From Streptomyces sp. H27-H1 (lineage in GTDB: Bacteria; Actinomycetota; Actinomycetes; Streptomycetales; Streptomycetaceae): a stretch of 64,000 bases of DNA. Both the position numbers and the translations under genes were made by a program. The stretch is taken from contig NZ_JAPNLJ010000014.1 in the NCBI RefSeq assembly GCF_026627445.1, positions 1 to 64,000 on the forward strand, in the 5' to 3' direction. The first letter of the stretch is position 1, and the number at the start of each line of letters is the position of its first letter. The notes below the pieces were generated by a model. That model had not been told where the DNA came from. It did not search any database and worked only from the letters and a program-made list of their open reading frames with translations. Below, in pieces: positions 1-9,642 of the stretch.

Positions 1-378
1 TGGCCTCCCGGCCGACCAGCAGGGGCACGGTCTGACCTCAGAAGTCGATGCTTCCGGCGTCGAAAGTGCTCACCTGCTGGCGGCTACGGAACCAAGCATT
101 CCCCGGTTCCGCAGCTCCCATTAGGCGCTGTCGTCGACGTGGCAACCGTCGCAGACTGATGATTCGTCACAAACCAACGCTTTCACGGTGATTGTCTCCA
201 TTCAGGCGTATCCACCCCCGCCCCGCACCGGCACGAAAGGTCACGACTACGGCTGCCGTGCCTGATGGTTCATTTGTCGCGTTCGCCGCCTCGCCGGCCG
301 GCTGCGGGAGTAATATACAGCAGCGGTGATCACTGCTTACACTTCTCGGTGACCATGCAGCACCACCGAGGGGGTTTT
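1..378. other. no gene recognised
   Basis: I see no reading frame here with a recognisable family or a convincing ribosome binding site. It serves as the upstream region of the exporter that follows. Confidence 0.5.
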
Positions 379-1689
379 GTGTTCGCCCTGCCCAGCCCGA
401 CATCCGTGTCACGAGCCGTGAAGGGTGCGGTGTCCGGTCTTCCGAGCCAGTTCTGGTGGCTGTGGACGAGCACGCTGATCAACCGACTCGGTGGCTTCGT
501 CACCACCTTCATGGCGCTCTACCTGACTGCGGACCGCGGTCTCTCGGCGAGCTTCGCGGGCCTGGTCGCCGCTTTGTACGGGGCCGGCGGAGCGGTCGCC
601 TCGGTGCTGGGAGGTGTGCTGGCGGACCGGGTCGGCCGACGTCCCACACTGCTGGTCTCCCAGCTCGCGACAGCCGTGGTGATGGCGATACTCGGCTTCG
701 TGCGGGAGCCCGCGGTCATCGCGGTGCTGGTCTGCGTGCTCGGGGTCGCCGCCAACGCGGCGAGGCCCTGCATCCAGGCCATCATCGCCGACCTCGTGCC
801 GCAGGAAGACCGGGTCCGCGCGTTCTCGCTCAACTACTGGGCCGTCAACATCGGCTTCGGTGTGGCGTCGGCCGCGGCCGGACTGATCGCCGAGCGCGGT
901 TATGTGCTGCTGTTCCTCTGCAATGCGGTGTCCGTGCTGGTATGCGCAGTTGTGATCTTCTTCAAGGTTCCCGAGACCAGGCCGGAGATCGTGGCCGACA
1001 AGACCGGCGGCACGCTCGACGCCGCGACGGCGGACTCGGCCGGCAGTCCCGCCATCGGCCTCGGCACCGTGCTCCGCGACACCAAGTTCATGGCGGTCGT
1101 GGGCCTGTCCTTCCTCTTCGCGATGGTTCTCATGCAATACACCACCTCGCTGCCCGTCACCATGGGAAAGGAGGGCTTCTCCAGCGCGGACTACGGCTTC
1201 GTCATCGCCATGAACGGACTGGTGGTCGTCCTCGGCCAGATCCCCGTGAACAGGGGACTGCGGCACGTCAAACCCATCACGGTCCTGATCGTGGCGTCCC
1301 TGCTCACCGGCTTCGGCTTCGGACTCACCGGCCTCGCCCACTCGGTCCCCATCTACATCGTGACCGTGTGCATCTGGACCCTCGGCGAGATCATGCACAA
1401 CCCCACCAGCATGGCGCTCGCCGCCGCGCTCTCCCCGCCCACCGCTCGCGGGCGCTACCAGGGCGTCTACTCGCTGTCGTGGTCCGGCGCGACCTTTGCG
1501 GGACCGCTACTCGGCGGGTTCCTCATCGACAGCTTCGGCGCCGATGCCCTCTGGGCCGGGTGCGCGGTGGTCGGTGCGGCGGCCGCCGTTGGCTACTGGC
1601 TGCTGAGGACTCAGCTGGCTGACGTGATCGCGCCGGCCGCCCCGGTCGAGGCGAAGCCGGAGGAGAAGGAGGTCGGCCGCAAGGCGTAG
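379..1689 (+). CDS. MFS transporter (12-TM exporter type)
   Basis: This is an integral membrane protein of the major facilitator superfamily, probably a proton-driven exporter; the substrate cannot be read from sequence. The N-terminal half shows the MFS loop signature after the second helix (GGVLADRVGRRP) and is built of alternating hydrophobic helices. A charged cytoplasmic loop near residues 200-230 splits the two six-helix halves, and the tail is Lys/Glu-rich. I chose the GTG at 379 because GAGGGGG lies four bases upstream. In-frame ATGs at 265 and 355 would add hydrophilic residues before the first helix. The gene stands alone, with decayed sequence downstream. Confidence 0.85.
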   Translation: MFALPSPTSVSRAVKGAVSGLPSQFWWLWTSTLINRLGGFVTTFMALYLTADRGLSASFAGLVAALYGAGGAVASVLGGVLADRVGRRPTLLVSQLATAVVMAILGFVREPAVIAVLVCVLGVAANAARPCIQAIIADLVPQEDRVRAFSLNYWAVNIGFGVASAAAGLIAERGYVLLFLCNAVSVLVCAVVIFFKVPETRPEIVADKTGGTLDAATADSAGSPAIGLGTVLRDTKFMAVVGLSFLFAMVLMQYTTSLPVTMGKEGFSSADYGFVIAMNGLVVVLGQIPVNRGLRHVKPITVLIVASLLTGFGFGLTGLAHSVPIYIVTVCIWTLGEIMHNPTSMALAAALSPPTARGRYQGVYSLSWSGATFAGPLLGGFLIDSFGADALWAGCAVVGAAAAVGYWLLRTQLADVIAPAAPVEAKPEEKEVGRKA

Positions 1690-2074
1690 CCGGCCCGGGT
1701 CCCGCTCGACGCCGTGGCAACCGGCTGGCAGCGCGGCATCTGACGCACAGTCGCGGGGTGGCGGCTTCGAACGTGACCCCGCCCTTGTCGATGACCTCAC
1801 CCGCCCTGCTGAGAGCTGGTGAACGGTGACTCACCGGATGCCGACCGCGTTGTCGGGTCGGCGCTCTGGCGAGACCGGCATCACCCCGGCATGATGATCA
1901 ACCGTGCTGCTGCGACTTTCCTGTCTGAGTGTGACAAACGCGTTCCTGGTGCTGCGTCTGCTGCCGATGAGCGACCGCTCGGCTCAGTCCTGCCCGAGAG
2001 GTAGGCGGGGTGCTGTCACGTTGTCGGGGGTGTGATCGCCTGAGGGCATGCCGGAGGCGGGCGTGGCCCGGTGT
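1690..2074. other. no gene recognised
   Basis: This is the spacer between the exporter and the IS6 remnant. Its right part probably contains the outer end of that insertion sequence, but I could not define a terminal inverted repeat. Confidence 0.4.
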
Positions 2075-2551
2075 TCAGGCGATGGCGGGCATGCCGGTGG
2101 CGGCGGTGATGTGGTTCCAGATGGTGAAGCGGATGGTCATCTCGAAGCGGTAGTGGCCGGCGGTCATCAGATGCCGATGGGGCCGGAAGTGGGGTGAGAT
2201 CCCGGAGAACGCGGCCATGAAGCGTTGCGCCCCGCCGGGGCTGCGGAATCCTTTCATCGCGCGTTCACGCTGTCTGGTGGGCTGGTGGGAGTTCTCCGCC
2301 CGGTTGTTGATCCCCTTGTGGGAACGCTGCTCCACCGACGACATGACCTCCCGGTGGGCTGCGCCGTAGGAGCGGAGCTTGTCGGTGATGATCACCCGGG
2401 GCACCGAACCGGTCGTCTTGAGGAGTCTTCGGAAGAAGCGCCTGGCCGCGGCCTTGTCCCGCCGGTTCTGCACGAGGATGTCCAGGACGTTGCCGTCGGC
2501 GTCGACGGCTCGCCACAGGTACTTCCACTCGCCGTTGATCTTGATAAACAC
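2075..2551 (-). pseudogene. IS6-family transposase, C-terminal remnant
   Basis: The encoded residues match the catalytic core of IS6/IS26-type DDE transposases: FIKINGEWKYLWRAVD, then VLDILVQNRRD, the ITDKLRSY segment with the second Asp, and the C-terminal ENSHQPTRQRER segment carrying the Glu. The N-terminal helix-turn-helix region and the first part of the DDE domain are missing. Homology stops abruptly near 2551, where a DndC-like sequence begins on the other strand. The element is therefore truncated and should not be able to transpose alone. Confidence 0.85.
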
Positions 2552-2555
2552 CCGC

Positions 2556-3083
2556 GCCCGTGAGGACTGGCTCCGCCGGCTGCTGCGCGCCCAGCTCCAG
2601 ATCCGCACCCATGGGCCCGACTACGTCCGCGGCCTGACCCTGATCAGCATGGAGGAGCTGCACGCGATCCGCCACGAGTGGGTGGTGGTCAAGCACGAGG
2701 TCGAGGACACCCTTCCCCGTATCTACCAGGAGGAGACCGGTGAAGCCTTCCCCGGCCCGGCCACCCTGGACGGCGGCTTCGGCTTCGACGCCGACGCGAT
2801 GGCCGTGCTGCGGGAGGTCTGCGGCGACGAGGGCCTGTACGAAGGGGTCCGCGCACTGCTCGGCGTGGAGCGGCGCTTCCGTACCTCCACCCGTCGCGCC
2901 GGCCTCTTCGGCGCCCTGGAGAAGACCGTCACCCGGCACATGTTCACCGGCGAGGACGACGCCCTCGACTTTGCCGTTACCCGCGAGCAGATCCGCACCG
3001 GCCTTTACGATCAGGCTGACGCCGATCCGGCGGACGCGGGCGCCAGTGGCACCGGCCAGCAGCCTCCGAAGGAGAATCCGTGA
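2556..3083 (+). pseudogene. DndC-like (PAPS-reductase family) C-terminal fragment
   Basis: The frame is open from the IS6 junction and encodes about 175 residues. EDWLRRLL, the segment RHEWVVVKHEVEDTLPRIY, the GF-D--A--VL segment and ERRFRTSTRRAGLFGALEK all resemble the C-terminal end of DndC, the enzyme that activates sulfur for DNA phosphorothioation. The N-terminal ATP-pyrophosphatase domain is absent, so the product would be inactive. The stop overlaps the GTG start of the next gene (GTGA), which implies an original operon. The family assignment is from memory of DndC sequences; another PAPS-reductase-like defence protein is possible. Confidence 0.55.
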
Positions 3084-3697
3084 CCGATCAGCTCCCCGCT
3101 GCCGATGCCCCCGTGCCCGAACCTGGCCTGCCGTGTGCGGAATGCGGGGAGGACCTGCTGCCCGTCGGTGCGCGTTTTGTCTGCGGGAACGGGCAGTGCG
3201 CGGAGTTCGGTATGGAGAAGCAGGTGTGGCGTGCGCTGCGGGCGGCCGGGGTGGCGGCTCCCACCGCCGCTGGGCTGCCGCGGCCGGTCCACCACGGTCT
3301 GCCGGTCCCATGGGTGGCCGCGTGCACGTCGACGAAGGTCTGGTGGCGCGCGATGGATGCCGGGCGTCTGGCTCTCGCCCAACGGGAGTGGCGGTGCCAG
3401 GTGTGCGGTCTTGCCCTGTCCGAGCGCGCCTGGGTCCTGGCCACCCCCTCCGGCGCCGTGCTCCAGGCCGCGCTGCACGAGAGCTGCAAGGAACTCGCGC
3501 TGCGGTTCTGCTCTCACCTGTCCAGCGACTCGACGAAGGCCACGGCCCATCTGGTCACCCGCGATCAGCTGACCGCCGACGGCCTGCCGCTGCCAGAGGC
3601 GGTCCCCTCCGACCCCGACTTCCTTCAGCAGTGGGAGCTGGCCGCAGCCCGACCGACAGCGGTCACCCGTTGCAGCGCGGCGGGTCAGCAGCCGTAG
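3080..3697 (+). CDS. zinc-ribbon protein of unknown function, downstream of the DndC remnant
   Basis: The product is 205 residues and starts at a GTG with AAGGAG five bases upstream, overlapping the previous stop by GTGA. The N-terminus carries a four-cysteine cluster (CAECGEDL, then CGNGQC) and the middle another pair (CQVCG), consistent with one or two zinc ribbons. I do not recognise the family. Translational coupling to the DndC-like fragment suggests it belonged to the same defence or modification operon. The gene ends in a 13-base convergent overlap with the membrane protein on the other strand. Confidence 0.6.
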   Translation: MTDQLPAADAPVPEPGLPCAECGEDLLPVGARFVCGNGQCAEFGMEKQVWRALRAAGVAAPTAAGLPRPVHHGLPVPWVAACTSTKVWWRAMDAGRLALAQREWRCQVCGLALSERAWVLATPSGAVLQAALHESCKELALRFCSHLSSDSTKATAHLVTRDQLTADGLPLPEAVPSDPDFLQQWELAAARPTAVTRCSAAGQQP

Positions 3698-4275
3698 GAC
3701 TTCAGGATCTGGATGGACTTCGCATCGGCCGCCGTAAGCCGCTCAAGGCCGCCCCGGACAGCGTGATCCAGCACCAGCGGCTGGTACGCCTTGTCGATCG
3801 GGGTGACGGTCATCCGTCCCGAGCCCGGTTCGTCGTAGGTGATCTGCGACGACTTCGGGAACTCACGCTCACTGCCGTACGGGGTGGCGTGCAGGCAGTG
3901 GCCCGGCCCTCCGAGTTCACGGTGGTATCGGGCCATCTGGTCGGGGAAAACGTAGGCGGCGGCCTTCGGGGCCGCGGCGCCCGCGCAGCACAAGAGCGCC
4001 GTGGCAAGGGCGATGTGCCACCAGTGCGCGCCGAAACGCCGGAACACCGCCTTGGCCGCGAAGAACACGGTGAACGTCGCGGCGACCGTGACCGCGCTGA
4101 TGACGGTGTACGCCGTCGTGCGGTGGTCGCTCAGGAGCTGGGACTCCAGCACGAAGTAAGCGGTCCCGACCAGGGCGACCCACATGGTGCCCACCGCGAT
4201 CCCGCCCGCCGGTGCGGTGTAGTCCGGTTCCCCCCGGCTATTTCGGGAGACCCGAATACGCGAGGCGAGCGCCAC
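3685..4275 (-). CDS. hypothetical membrane protein
   Basis: The 196-residue product starts at a GTG preceded by AGGGGGAAAT. It has three predicted transmembrane helices within about residues 22-110 (GGIAVGTMWVALVGTAYF, then TAYTVISAVTVAATFTVFFA, then HIALATALLCCAGAAAP). An extracytoplasmic C-terminal part contains single cysteines at PGHCLHA and at the very C-terminus. I do not recognise a family. The reading frame is intact and its composition is typical of real genes, unlike its neighbours. Confidence 0.6.
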   Translation of the reverse strand: MALASRIRVSRNSRGEPDYTAPAGGIAVGTMWVALVGTAYFVLESQLLSDHRTTAYTVISAVTVAATFTVFFAAKAVFRRFGAHWWHIALATALLCCAGAAAPKAAAYVFPDQMARYHRELGGPGHCLHATPYGSEREFPKSSQITYDEPGSGRMTVTPIDKAYQPLVLDHAVRGGLERLTAADAKSIQILKSYGC

Positions 4276-4816
4276 ATTTCCCCCTATGCCCGATCAGACC
4301 TCTCTCGGTCTGCCTTCGATGCACAGTACGACACGCCTCTGACAGACCGGAGCCGTCTTCACGCCCTTCGTCAGCCGAGCCCGCCCTCCCGACCGTGACA
4401 TCGAACGATGCTGCGCACCTGGACAGGGCCACCCGCCACGGCGCGGCGACAGCGCCTCGTACCAGTTCCCGCACGACCAGCCTTCGCACCGGCCGCTGTC
4501 CTGTCACGAGTGTTCGTGGCCGTTTGGCCCGGTGAGCGGAAACAGCGGTCTCGTGCGTGCGCGTCCGCGGAACCGCGCCTCGGGCCTTCTGCGCCGAGGC
4601 GGCACGTATCGACCCCTGCCGGTGCAGGGTGACGGCCTCTTCGGCGGCTAGAGGGTCGGGGTCAGCAAGATCGCGATGGCGGGCAGGACAGGCGCGGACC
4701 GAAGTCGGCGGGCTGCACATATCGTGCCGCAGTCCCTGGCGGCCACCGAAAGGGCGTTCCATTTTGTCGGCGGGTGGGGCTACTGTCCTGATACGCAAGA
4801 TCGCAAGGGGGCACAG
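4276..4816. other. no gene recognised
   Basis: Long open frames here are arginine-rich shadows without family features. The last 60 bases should contain the promoter of the lexA fragment. Confidence 0.4.
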
Positions 4817-5026
4817 ATGACTTTCGCAAATCACCGGCCGGGCCGGCCACCGGGCATCCGGGTAGGGCCCCACGGACTGACACCACGCCAGCAGGCCATC
4901 TTGGACGCCATCGCCGAATCCGTCACCAGCCGCGGATATCCGCCCTCGATGCGCGAGATCGGTCAGGCCGTCGGTCTGTCCAGCACGTCCAGCGTTATGC
5001 CGCTAGTTCCATCGGTCCTTCGCTGA
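4817..5026 (+). pseudogene. lexA: LexA N-terminal fragment
   Basis: From the ATG at 4817 (AAGGGGG six bases upstream) the frame encodes the winged helix-turn-helix of LexA: GLTPRQQAILDAIAESV, then PPSMREIGQAVGLSSTSSV. Just after the recognition helix the sequence departs from LexA and stops, so the dimerisation and autocleavage domain (Ala-Gly cleavage site, Ser-Lys dyad) is absent. The break coincides with the left side of the Tn554-like element, which suggests insertion or rearrangement within this lexA copy. A functional lexA elsewhere in the genome is to be expected. Confidence 0.75.
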
Positions 5027-5159
5027 GTCCAGCGGCCGCATAGTGCCTGCTCAGGGCAGGCAAAGCTCTGAGTTTAGGTGCAACAGTGTTGTGGTGCGTG
5101 TGATGGGCTTGCTGAGGCATCGAGGCGCGTGGTGATCAGACGCTCGCTCAGGGCGGTCC

Positions 5160-5588
5160 TCATGGCATACGGGGCCGACGAGGTAGTGCTCGGACTTTGG
5201 CGGCTTGCTCCTCGCGGCCAGACAGAGCGGTGTTCTCCAGCGTGAGAAGGCTGACTGCGGTCGCGTAGATGGCGAGTCGCTCTTCCAGGACACGGCAGCG
5301 GTCCTGAAGCTTGGTGTGCTTCTTCTTCAGCTCCTCGAAGGCGTCCGCGGCTCGGACGTGGGTCGCCCGTTTCGCCTCGGCTTTGGCGGCTTCGCTTTGG
5401 AACAGGTCTTTGAGGTCAGAATGCTGGTGGGTCAGGTGCCAGCGTTTGACGTCGGCTTCAACCGCGAGCTGGGAGACGTTCAGCCGCCCTGCGGATCGTT
5501 GCGGGGTGCCGGCGAACAGCCGGTTCATCGCGGCCAGGATGGCCCGGCGGACGGGGTCCGGTTCGCTGTCGAACGGGAAGCTGGTCAC
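5160..5588 (-). CDS. TnpC-like accessory protein of Tn554-type element
   Basis: The 142-residue protein starts at a GTG whose GTGA overlaps the stop of the upstream recombinase gene. Its N-terminus (PVRRAILAAMNRLF, then LNVSQLAVEADVKRWHLTHQH) looks like a small helix-turn-helix. The middle and C-terminus form a coiled coil (EELKKKHTKLQDRCRVLEERLAIYATAV broken into heptads). This layout fits the small TnpC proteins encoded last in Tn554-like operons, which assist target or orientation choice in that family. The role here is inferred from position and coiled-coil architecture. Confidence 0.65.
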   Translation of the reverse strand: MTSFPFDSEPDPVRRAILAAMNRLFAGTPQRSAGRLNVSQLAVEADVKRWHLTHQHSDLKDLFQSEAAKAEAKRATHVRAADAFEELKKKHTKLQDRCRVLEERLAIYATAVSLLTLENTALSGREEQAAKVRALPRRPRMP

Positions 5589-7747
5589 CGGGTGTCCCGT
5601 CCTTCTTCGTGGGCGTCGATGATGGTGTTCAGGCGGGCCAGTTCGTGCCGCTCGCGCTCGTGGCGGTAGGGCGGGGCGAGGGGGTCAGCGACGATCTCGG
5701 CCAGCGCGTCCCGCTGCCGCCGGACGTACTCGATGTCGCGGTCGGTGCGGGACAGGTTCAGGCATTTGGGTCGGCAATCGTCCGTGTCGGGGGTGACCAT
5801 GGGGTCGTCGACCGCCCCGCGGAGCTGGCAGGCGGCGGTGGCGGGGTTCAGGACACAGGTCATGCCGTCACCGTGGTGAATCTGCAGGAGGGTGTTGCCG
5901 ACCAGGTCGCGGGCCTGCCGGTCGCTGGTCAGCACGAGGCCGGCGAACTCGCGGGTTGCCGCGTTCACCCGATAACGGTAGGCGTCGGCGGCCGGACCAC
6001 TGACGTGCTCGCCCGCCGCGAGGGCCTTCTCGTCCTCGGCCAGGCCCTCGAGCCGAAAGAGCCAGTCCTCGAATGCGTATTCGTCGGGAAATCCGGATTC
6101 GTAGGAACCCGCGTAGCCTTCCAGCATTCGTGTATGGGCATGGCCATACTGCACCGTGGCCGCGACCAGCCCTCGTGGTCTGCGGCGAATGAACCAGGCC
6201 AAGGTGCGCCGGAACCGACTGGCGGTCAGCCGTCCGCGGCCGTCGTCCGGGATCAGGTCGGTGCGGCCCAGCACCTGGCACTCGGTGTTGACCCAGGCTG
6301 TGAACCCGGCCAGGTCGTCGCCGATCGGCGTGCTGGTGCGCGCGCCGCCCTGCCGCTTCCAGGATGCTGCCCGCATCAGGTAGGGCTTGATGTGCTTGGG
6401 GAACAGCAGAGGGCTGTCGTGGAGCCGTTCCATCACCGCGACGGCGCGGGCGACGACCTCGATGACGACCCACGGGTCGGGGCGGATCATCCCCTCGGGG
6501 ATCTTGTTGCCGTCCTTGTCCTTGGCGCCCTTGAAATACAGTCCTTCCATCAGCCACAGACCAGTGTCCTTGTCACGGTGGACGCAGCCGCGCCGCAGAT
6601 TGAGCACCTCTCCCATTCGGGCGCCCGAGAGGTAGGACACGACCACGAAGCCAGCCGTGGCCAGATGCCGGGTCAGGGCCGGGGACTCGTCGAAGGTGAT
6701 CTGCCGCCGCCACGGCTTCGAGTCCAGCAGGCCCGTGATCGGCGTACTGAGCACGAGACCCTCGGAGATCGGCAGGCCAGATTCCCGCACTATCTCTCCG
6801 ACCGGCGTGTGCTGGATCGCCGAGCGGGTCTCCAGCTGCATGGCCAGGTAGGACCACCGGATCTGCAGAGTCCCGTCTTCGTCCCGGATGCCTGGCAGTG
6901 ATTCGCCCCGTTCCCGCAGGCCCTCGAGGTGTGCGGAGACCTGCGCCCGCAACTCTCCCCTCCGGCGCCGCAGGCCGGGTTGCCGTAGGCGATCCGCCAC
7001 GAGAGGGGAATCCGGCCGGCGACTACGCAGGTCTAGGTACTCGACATTGGCGGCCACGATGTCCTCGGCGAAGTCCTCGATGAACCGGATCGACCAGAGC
7101 AACAGCAGCTGCATGGTCTGCTCGCCGATCCGGCGGGTCAGGTTCACCCGGCCCTTGACGGAGCGGCCCAGCAGATCCTGGCTGGCCTCGCCGTCCCAGG
7201 GCGGTGCCGGCGGCAGCCGCATCTCGGCGGGCAAGAGGTCACGGTTGGCCCAGAGCCTACGGATTTCGCGCAGGAACGCGTAGCGCTGGTGGAGTGAGAC
7301 TTCCTCGTCCTCGAGATAGTCGAGGTAGTCATCCAGCATTTGAGGTGTGACCTGCGAGAACGTCGTCACCCCCTGTGTCGTGAACCAGGTGAACACGAAC
7401 TGCATGGCGCCGGTGAAAACCCCTGCGACGGTGGTGACCGCGATCCGGACGCCGGGCGCACGGCGTACCGATCTGGGCTGGGGATGGTTCAGCAGCTGCC
7501 AGACATAGTGCTTGGCCGCCGACCGCAACGGGGCCGGGACCAGCCCGAAGTTCACGCAGTCGGAGTTGGCGTGCTCTTCGAAGATCCCCGGATTGAGGTC
7601 CCAACGGTCCTCGCCGAACCGCGACAGTCGGGCCAGGTCAGTGCCCGGCCTCAGTTCACGGTTGAACAGCACCAGGGTTTGCGGTCCGGGCCAGTGGGTT
7701 CCGGGCGGGACTTCGCCCCAGGCGTTCAGGGGCAGTGGCGTGCTCAT
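5585..7747 (-). CDS. tyrosine site-specific recombinase, TnpB-like
   Basis: The 720-residue protein has a long N-terminal region and a C-terminal tyrosine-recombinase catalytic domain. SGARMGEVLNLR carries the box I arginine (about R377). RFRRTLAW around residue 512 replaces the usual His-X-X-Arg box. QYGHAHTRMLEGYAG carries the likely nucleophilic tyrosine (about Y544). A Cys-containing tail (about residues 610-640, TCVLNPATAAC and CRPKCLN) could bind zinc, as in other TnpB-type proteins. The ATG at 7747 overlaps the upstream stop by ATGA. The frame is intact, but without a working first subunit the element is probably immobile. Confidence 0.8.
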   Translation of the reverse strand: MSTPLPLNAWGEVPPGTHWPGPQTLVLFNRELRPGTDLARLSRFGEDRWDLNPGIFEEHANSDCVNFGLVPAPLRSAAKHYVWQLLNHPQPRSVRRAPGVRIAVTTVAGVFTGAMQFVFTWFTTQGVTTFSQVTPQMLDDYLDYLEDEEVSLHQRYAFLREIRRLWANRDLLPAEMRLPPAPPWDGEASQDLLGRSVKGRVNLTRRIGEQTMQLLLLWSIRFIEDFAEDIVAANVEYLDLRSRRPDSPLVADRLRQPGLRRRRGELRAQVSAHLEGLRERGESLPGIRDEDGTLQIRWSYLAMQLETRSAIQHTPVGEIVRESGLPISEGLVLSTPITGLLDSKPWRRQITFDESPALTRHLATAGFVVVSYLSGARMGEVLNLRRGCVHRDKDTGLWLMEGLYFKGAKDKDGNKIPEGMIRPDPWVVIEVVARAVAVMERLHDSPLLFPKHIKPYLMRAASWKRQGGARTSTPIGDDLAGFTAWVNTECQVLGRTDLIPDDGRGRLTASRFRRTLAWFIRRRPRGLVAATVQYGHAHTRMLEGYAGSYESGFPDEYAFEDWLFRLEGLAEDEKALAAGEHVSGPAADAYRYRVNAATREFAGLVLTSDRQARDLVGNTLLQIHHGDGMTCVLNPATAACQLRGAVDDPMVTPDTDDCRPKCLNLSRTDRDIEYVRRQRDALAEIVADPLAPPYRHERERHELARLNTIIDAHEEGRDTR

Positions 7748-9642
7748 CGCAGATCCAACTCCCGGTTCAACAGCCGCCCGACCAGAGCCTGGTCTCCGTC
7801 GGTGAGGTCGTGACGTGCGTCGTGGACCGCGGCTTCGCCGTGCTCGTTCATGATGTCGGCGAGCTGGGCGTGCGGGCCCGCGAACCGCTCGGCCCAGGTG
7901 AGGGCGCCCATCTGCTCGCGCCGTTCCTCCAGTCGGTCGTGCAGCAGCACCTGGACCGGCAGATGCCGTGGCAGAGCGCGGGCGCACTCGCATCCCAGAC
8001 ATACGAGGAACGATGCCGGGCAGGGCTGGCCGACCTGCCCGTGGGTGCCGCCGGTGTGGTCGCTGCAGGCCGCCACGACGGTGTCCAGCCGGCCTGCGAT
8101 CATGCGGGTCAAGGTCGGGACGTCCAAGCCCTGCTCGGCCGCGACCGCCTCCGGGGCGGTGCGGGCCCGCTCGACGTCGGCCGCCGACATCACCGCGACC
8201 GCGCCCCGGGCGCGCGCATGGGCCACTTCCGAGGCCAGCGTGTCAGCGACCACCTTTCGGTACTCCTTGACGTTGCCCCGGTTGCGGACCAGGTAGGTCC
8301 GCATGGTCTGCTCGGAGTGGGCGACCGGCCGCTGGTGCAGTTCGATGAAGGTCAGCCGCAGCAGATCCAGCCGGACCACCAACGGCACCGGTTGGTCCTC
8401 GTCGTCTGCGGCATCGGCCGTCAGTCCCCATGCCTTGCTCCGGCGCCCGACCTGCGGTCCGCTGGCAGGGATCGGTCGCAGTCCGCGGCCCTGGCCGCAA
8501 CCACCTGACTGGGAATAGCCGACCAGCAGGCGAGGACCGCCGACCAGCGTCCGTGAGCGGGCCGTCAGCTCGTGCAGCAGCACGTAGAGGCCGAAAGCGG
8601 TGTGCAACTCGTCCTTAGCCGAGACCTCGTCGGGCTGGTCCGGGATACTGATCCAGTCCGGGACCTCCGTCAGCGCCAGGTCCATGTAGGCACGTCGGCC
8701 CCGCCGAAGCTTGCGCAGGCTCACGATCGCCGTCCCGGCTGCTCCGCTATAGCCGTCGGCCCGGTGGTGGGTGGCCGGCGTCTTCAAGATCACCTCGGGG
8801 TTCTCGCCGGTCAGCACCCCCAGCAGCACCGCCGCGGCCGCGACCTCGTCCGACGACAGATGCAGCCAGCAGATGATCTCCTTGACCGTGCCGTGGCGAG
8901 TGATCCATCGCTGCTGGGACAAGTTTTCCTTGCCAGGACCCGAAACCCGGACCGTGCGGGGGACATCGCCGAGCCGGTCTACGGAGTCCAGGAGCCTCCA
9001 CCGCTCCTGCACCCGGATGTCCCCGCAGCTGGTGATCTCGCCGGCACGGATCTGCCGCAGCGTCTCGCGGTTGGCCCGGATGCGGGCCGCAGCGACGCGC
9101 AGGTCCTTGCGGGCAGCCTCCGCGATCCGCTTGAACTCCGCCCGGCTGTAGCTCGCCTTGGGTTCCATGTCCGGCCGCGGCGCGAAGGGCACTTCCATCC
9201 GACCGGCGAGGCGTTCGCCCACCCCCTCGGCCCGGGCCAGCACCCTGACGAACTCGGCCACCTCCTGGCCGCTGCGGGCCACATGCGCGCGGTGCTTCAG
9301 CATGCCGTCAATGTGCTCTGGCATCACGTGCACCATCGCCGTCGGCGGCCAGGAGAGCGTGGACACGTACCGGTCGAACAAGAACACCGCGCGACGGGAT
9401 TTGTTCATCGACTCCAGCGACGTCAATCCGGCGCCGGGGGCCGTGCGCTTGACGAAGGCGGCCACCAGCGCATCGCGCAGGCCGGCCGCCATGGTCAGGG
9501 AGGAGAAGTCATAGTCCTTGCACTCCTCCCCGTCCTGGCTGAAGCACCGCACCACCACCCGGCCGTCCTCAGCCGGCAGAAGGCCATGACCTGTCCGGGG
9601 GCCGGCCCCCGGCAGCGACGCGCGCCGTCCCCGCCCGCTCAC
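7744..9642 (-). CDS. large recombinase-like subunit of Tn554-type element
   Basis: The 632-residue protein sits between the TnpA-like and TnpB-like genes with four-base overlaps on both sides. Recombinase motifs are degenerate: the segment AHSEQTMRTYLVRN could hold a C-terminal box and tyrosine, but no clear box I arginine is visible. The C-terminal region has clustered cysteines (CSDHTGG, CPASFLVCLGCECARAL), which may form a zinc site. It may be a divergent recombinase or a structural partner. Function is inferred only from the operon. Confidence 0.6.
   Translation of the reverse strand: MSGRGRRASLPGAGPRTGHGLLPAEDGRVVVRCFSQDGEECKDYDFSSLTMAAGLRDALVAAFVKRTAPGAGLTSLESMNKSRRAVFLFDRYVSTLSWPPTAMVHVMPEHIDGMLKHRAHVARSGQEVAEFVRVLARAEGVGERLAGRMEVPFAPRPDMEPKASYSRAEFKRIAEAARKDLRVAAARIRANRETLRQIRAGEITSCGDIRVQERWRLLDSVDRLGDVPRTVRVSGPGKENLSQQRWITRHGTVKEIICWLHLSSDEVAAAAVLLGVLTGENPEVILKTPATHHRADGYSGAAGTAIVSLRKLRRGRRAYMDLALTEVPDWISIPDQPDEVSAKDELHTAFGLYVLLHELTARSRTLVGGPRLLVGYSQSGGCGQGRGLRPIPASGPQVGRRSKAWGLTADAADDEDQPVPLVVRLDLLRLTFIELHQRPVAHSEQTMRTYLVRNRGNVKEYRKVVADTLASEVAHARARGAVAVMSAADVERARTAPEAVAAEQGLDVPTLTRMIAGRLDTVVAACSDHTGGTHGQVGQPCPASFLVCLGCECARALPRHLPVQVLLHDRLEERREQMGALTWAERFAGPHAQLADIMNEHGEAAVHDARHDLTDGDQALVGRLLNRELDLR

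Noticed and set aside
409..1398. Long minus-strand frame opposite the MFS exporter
   Set aside because: It is an Arg/His/Asp-rich shadow of the transporter with no ribosome site, while the plus frame shows clear membrane helices.
5609..6901. 430-codon plus-strand frame over the recombinase gene
   Set aside because: It is antisense to a gene with identifiable catalytic motifs and has no family features.
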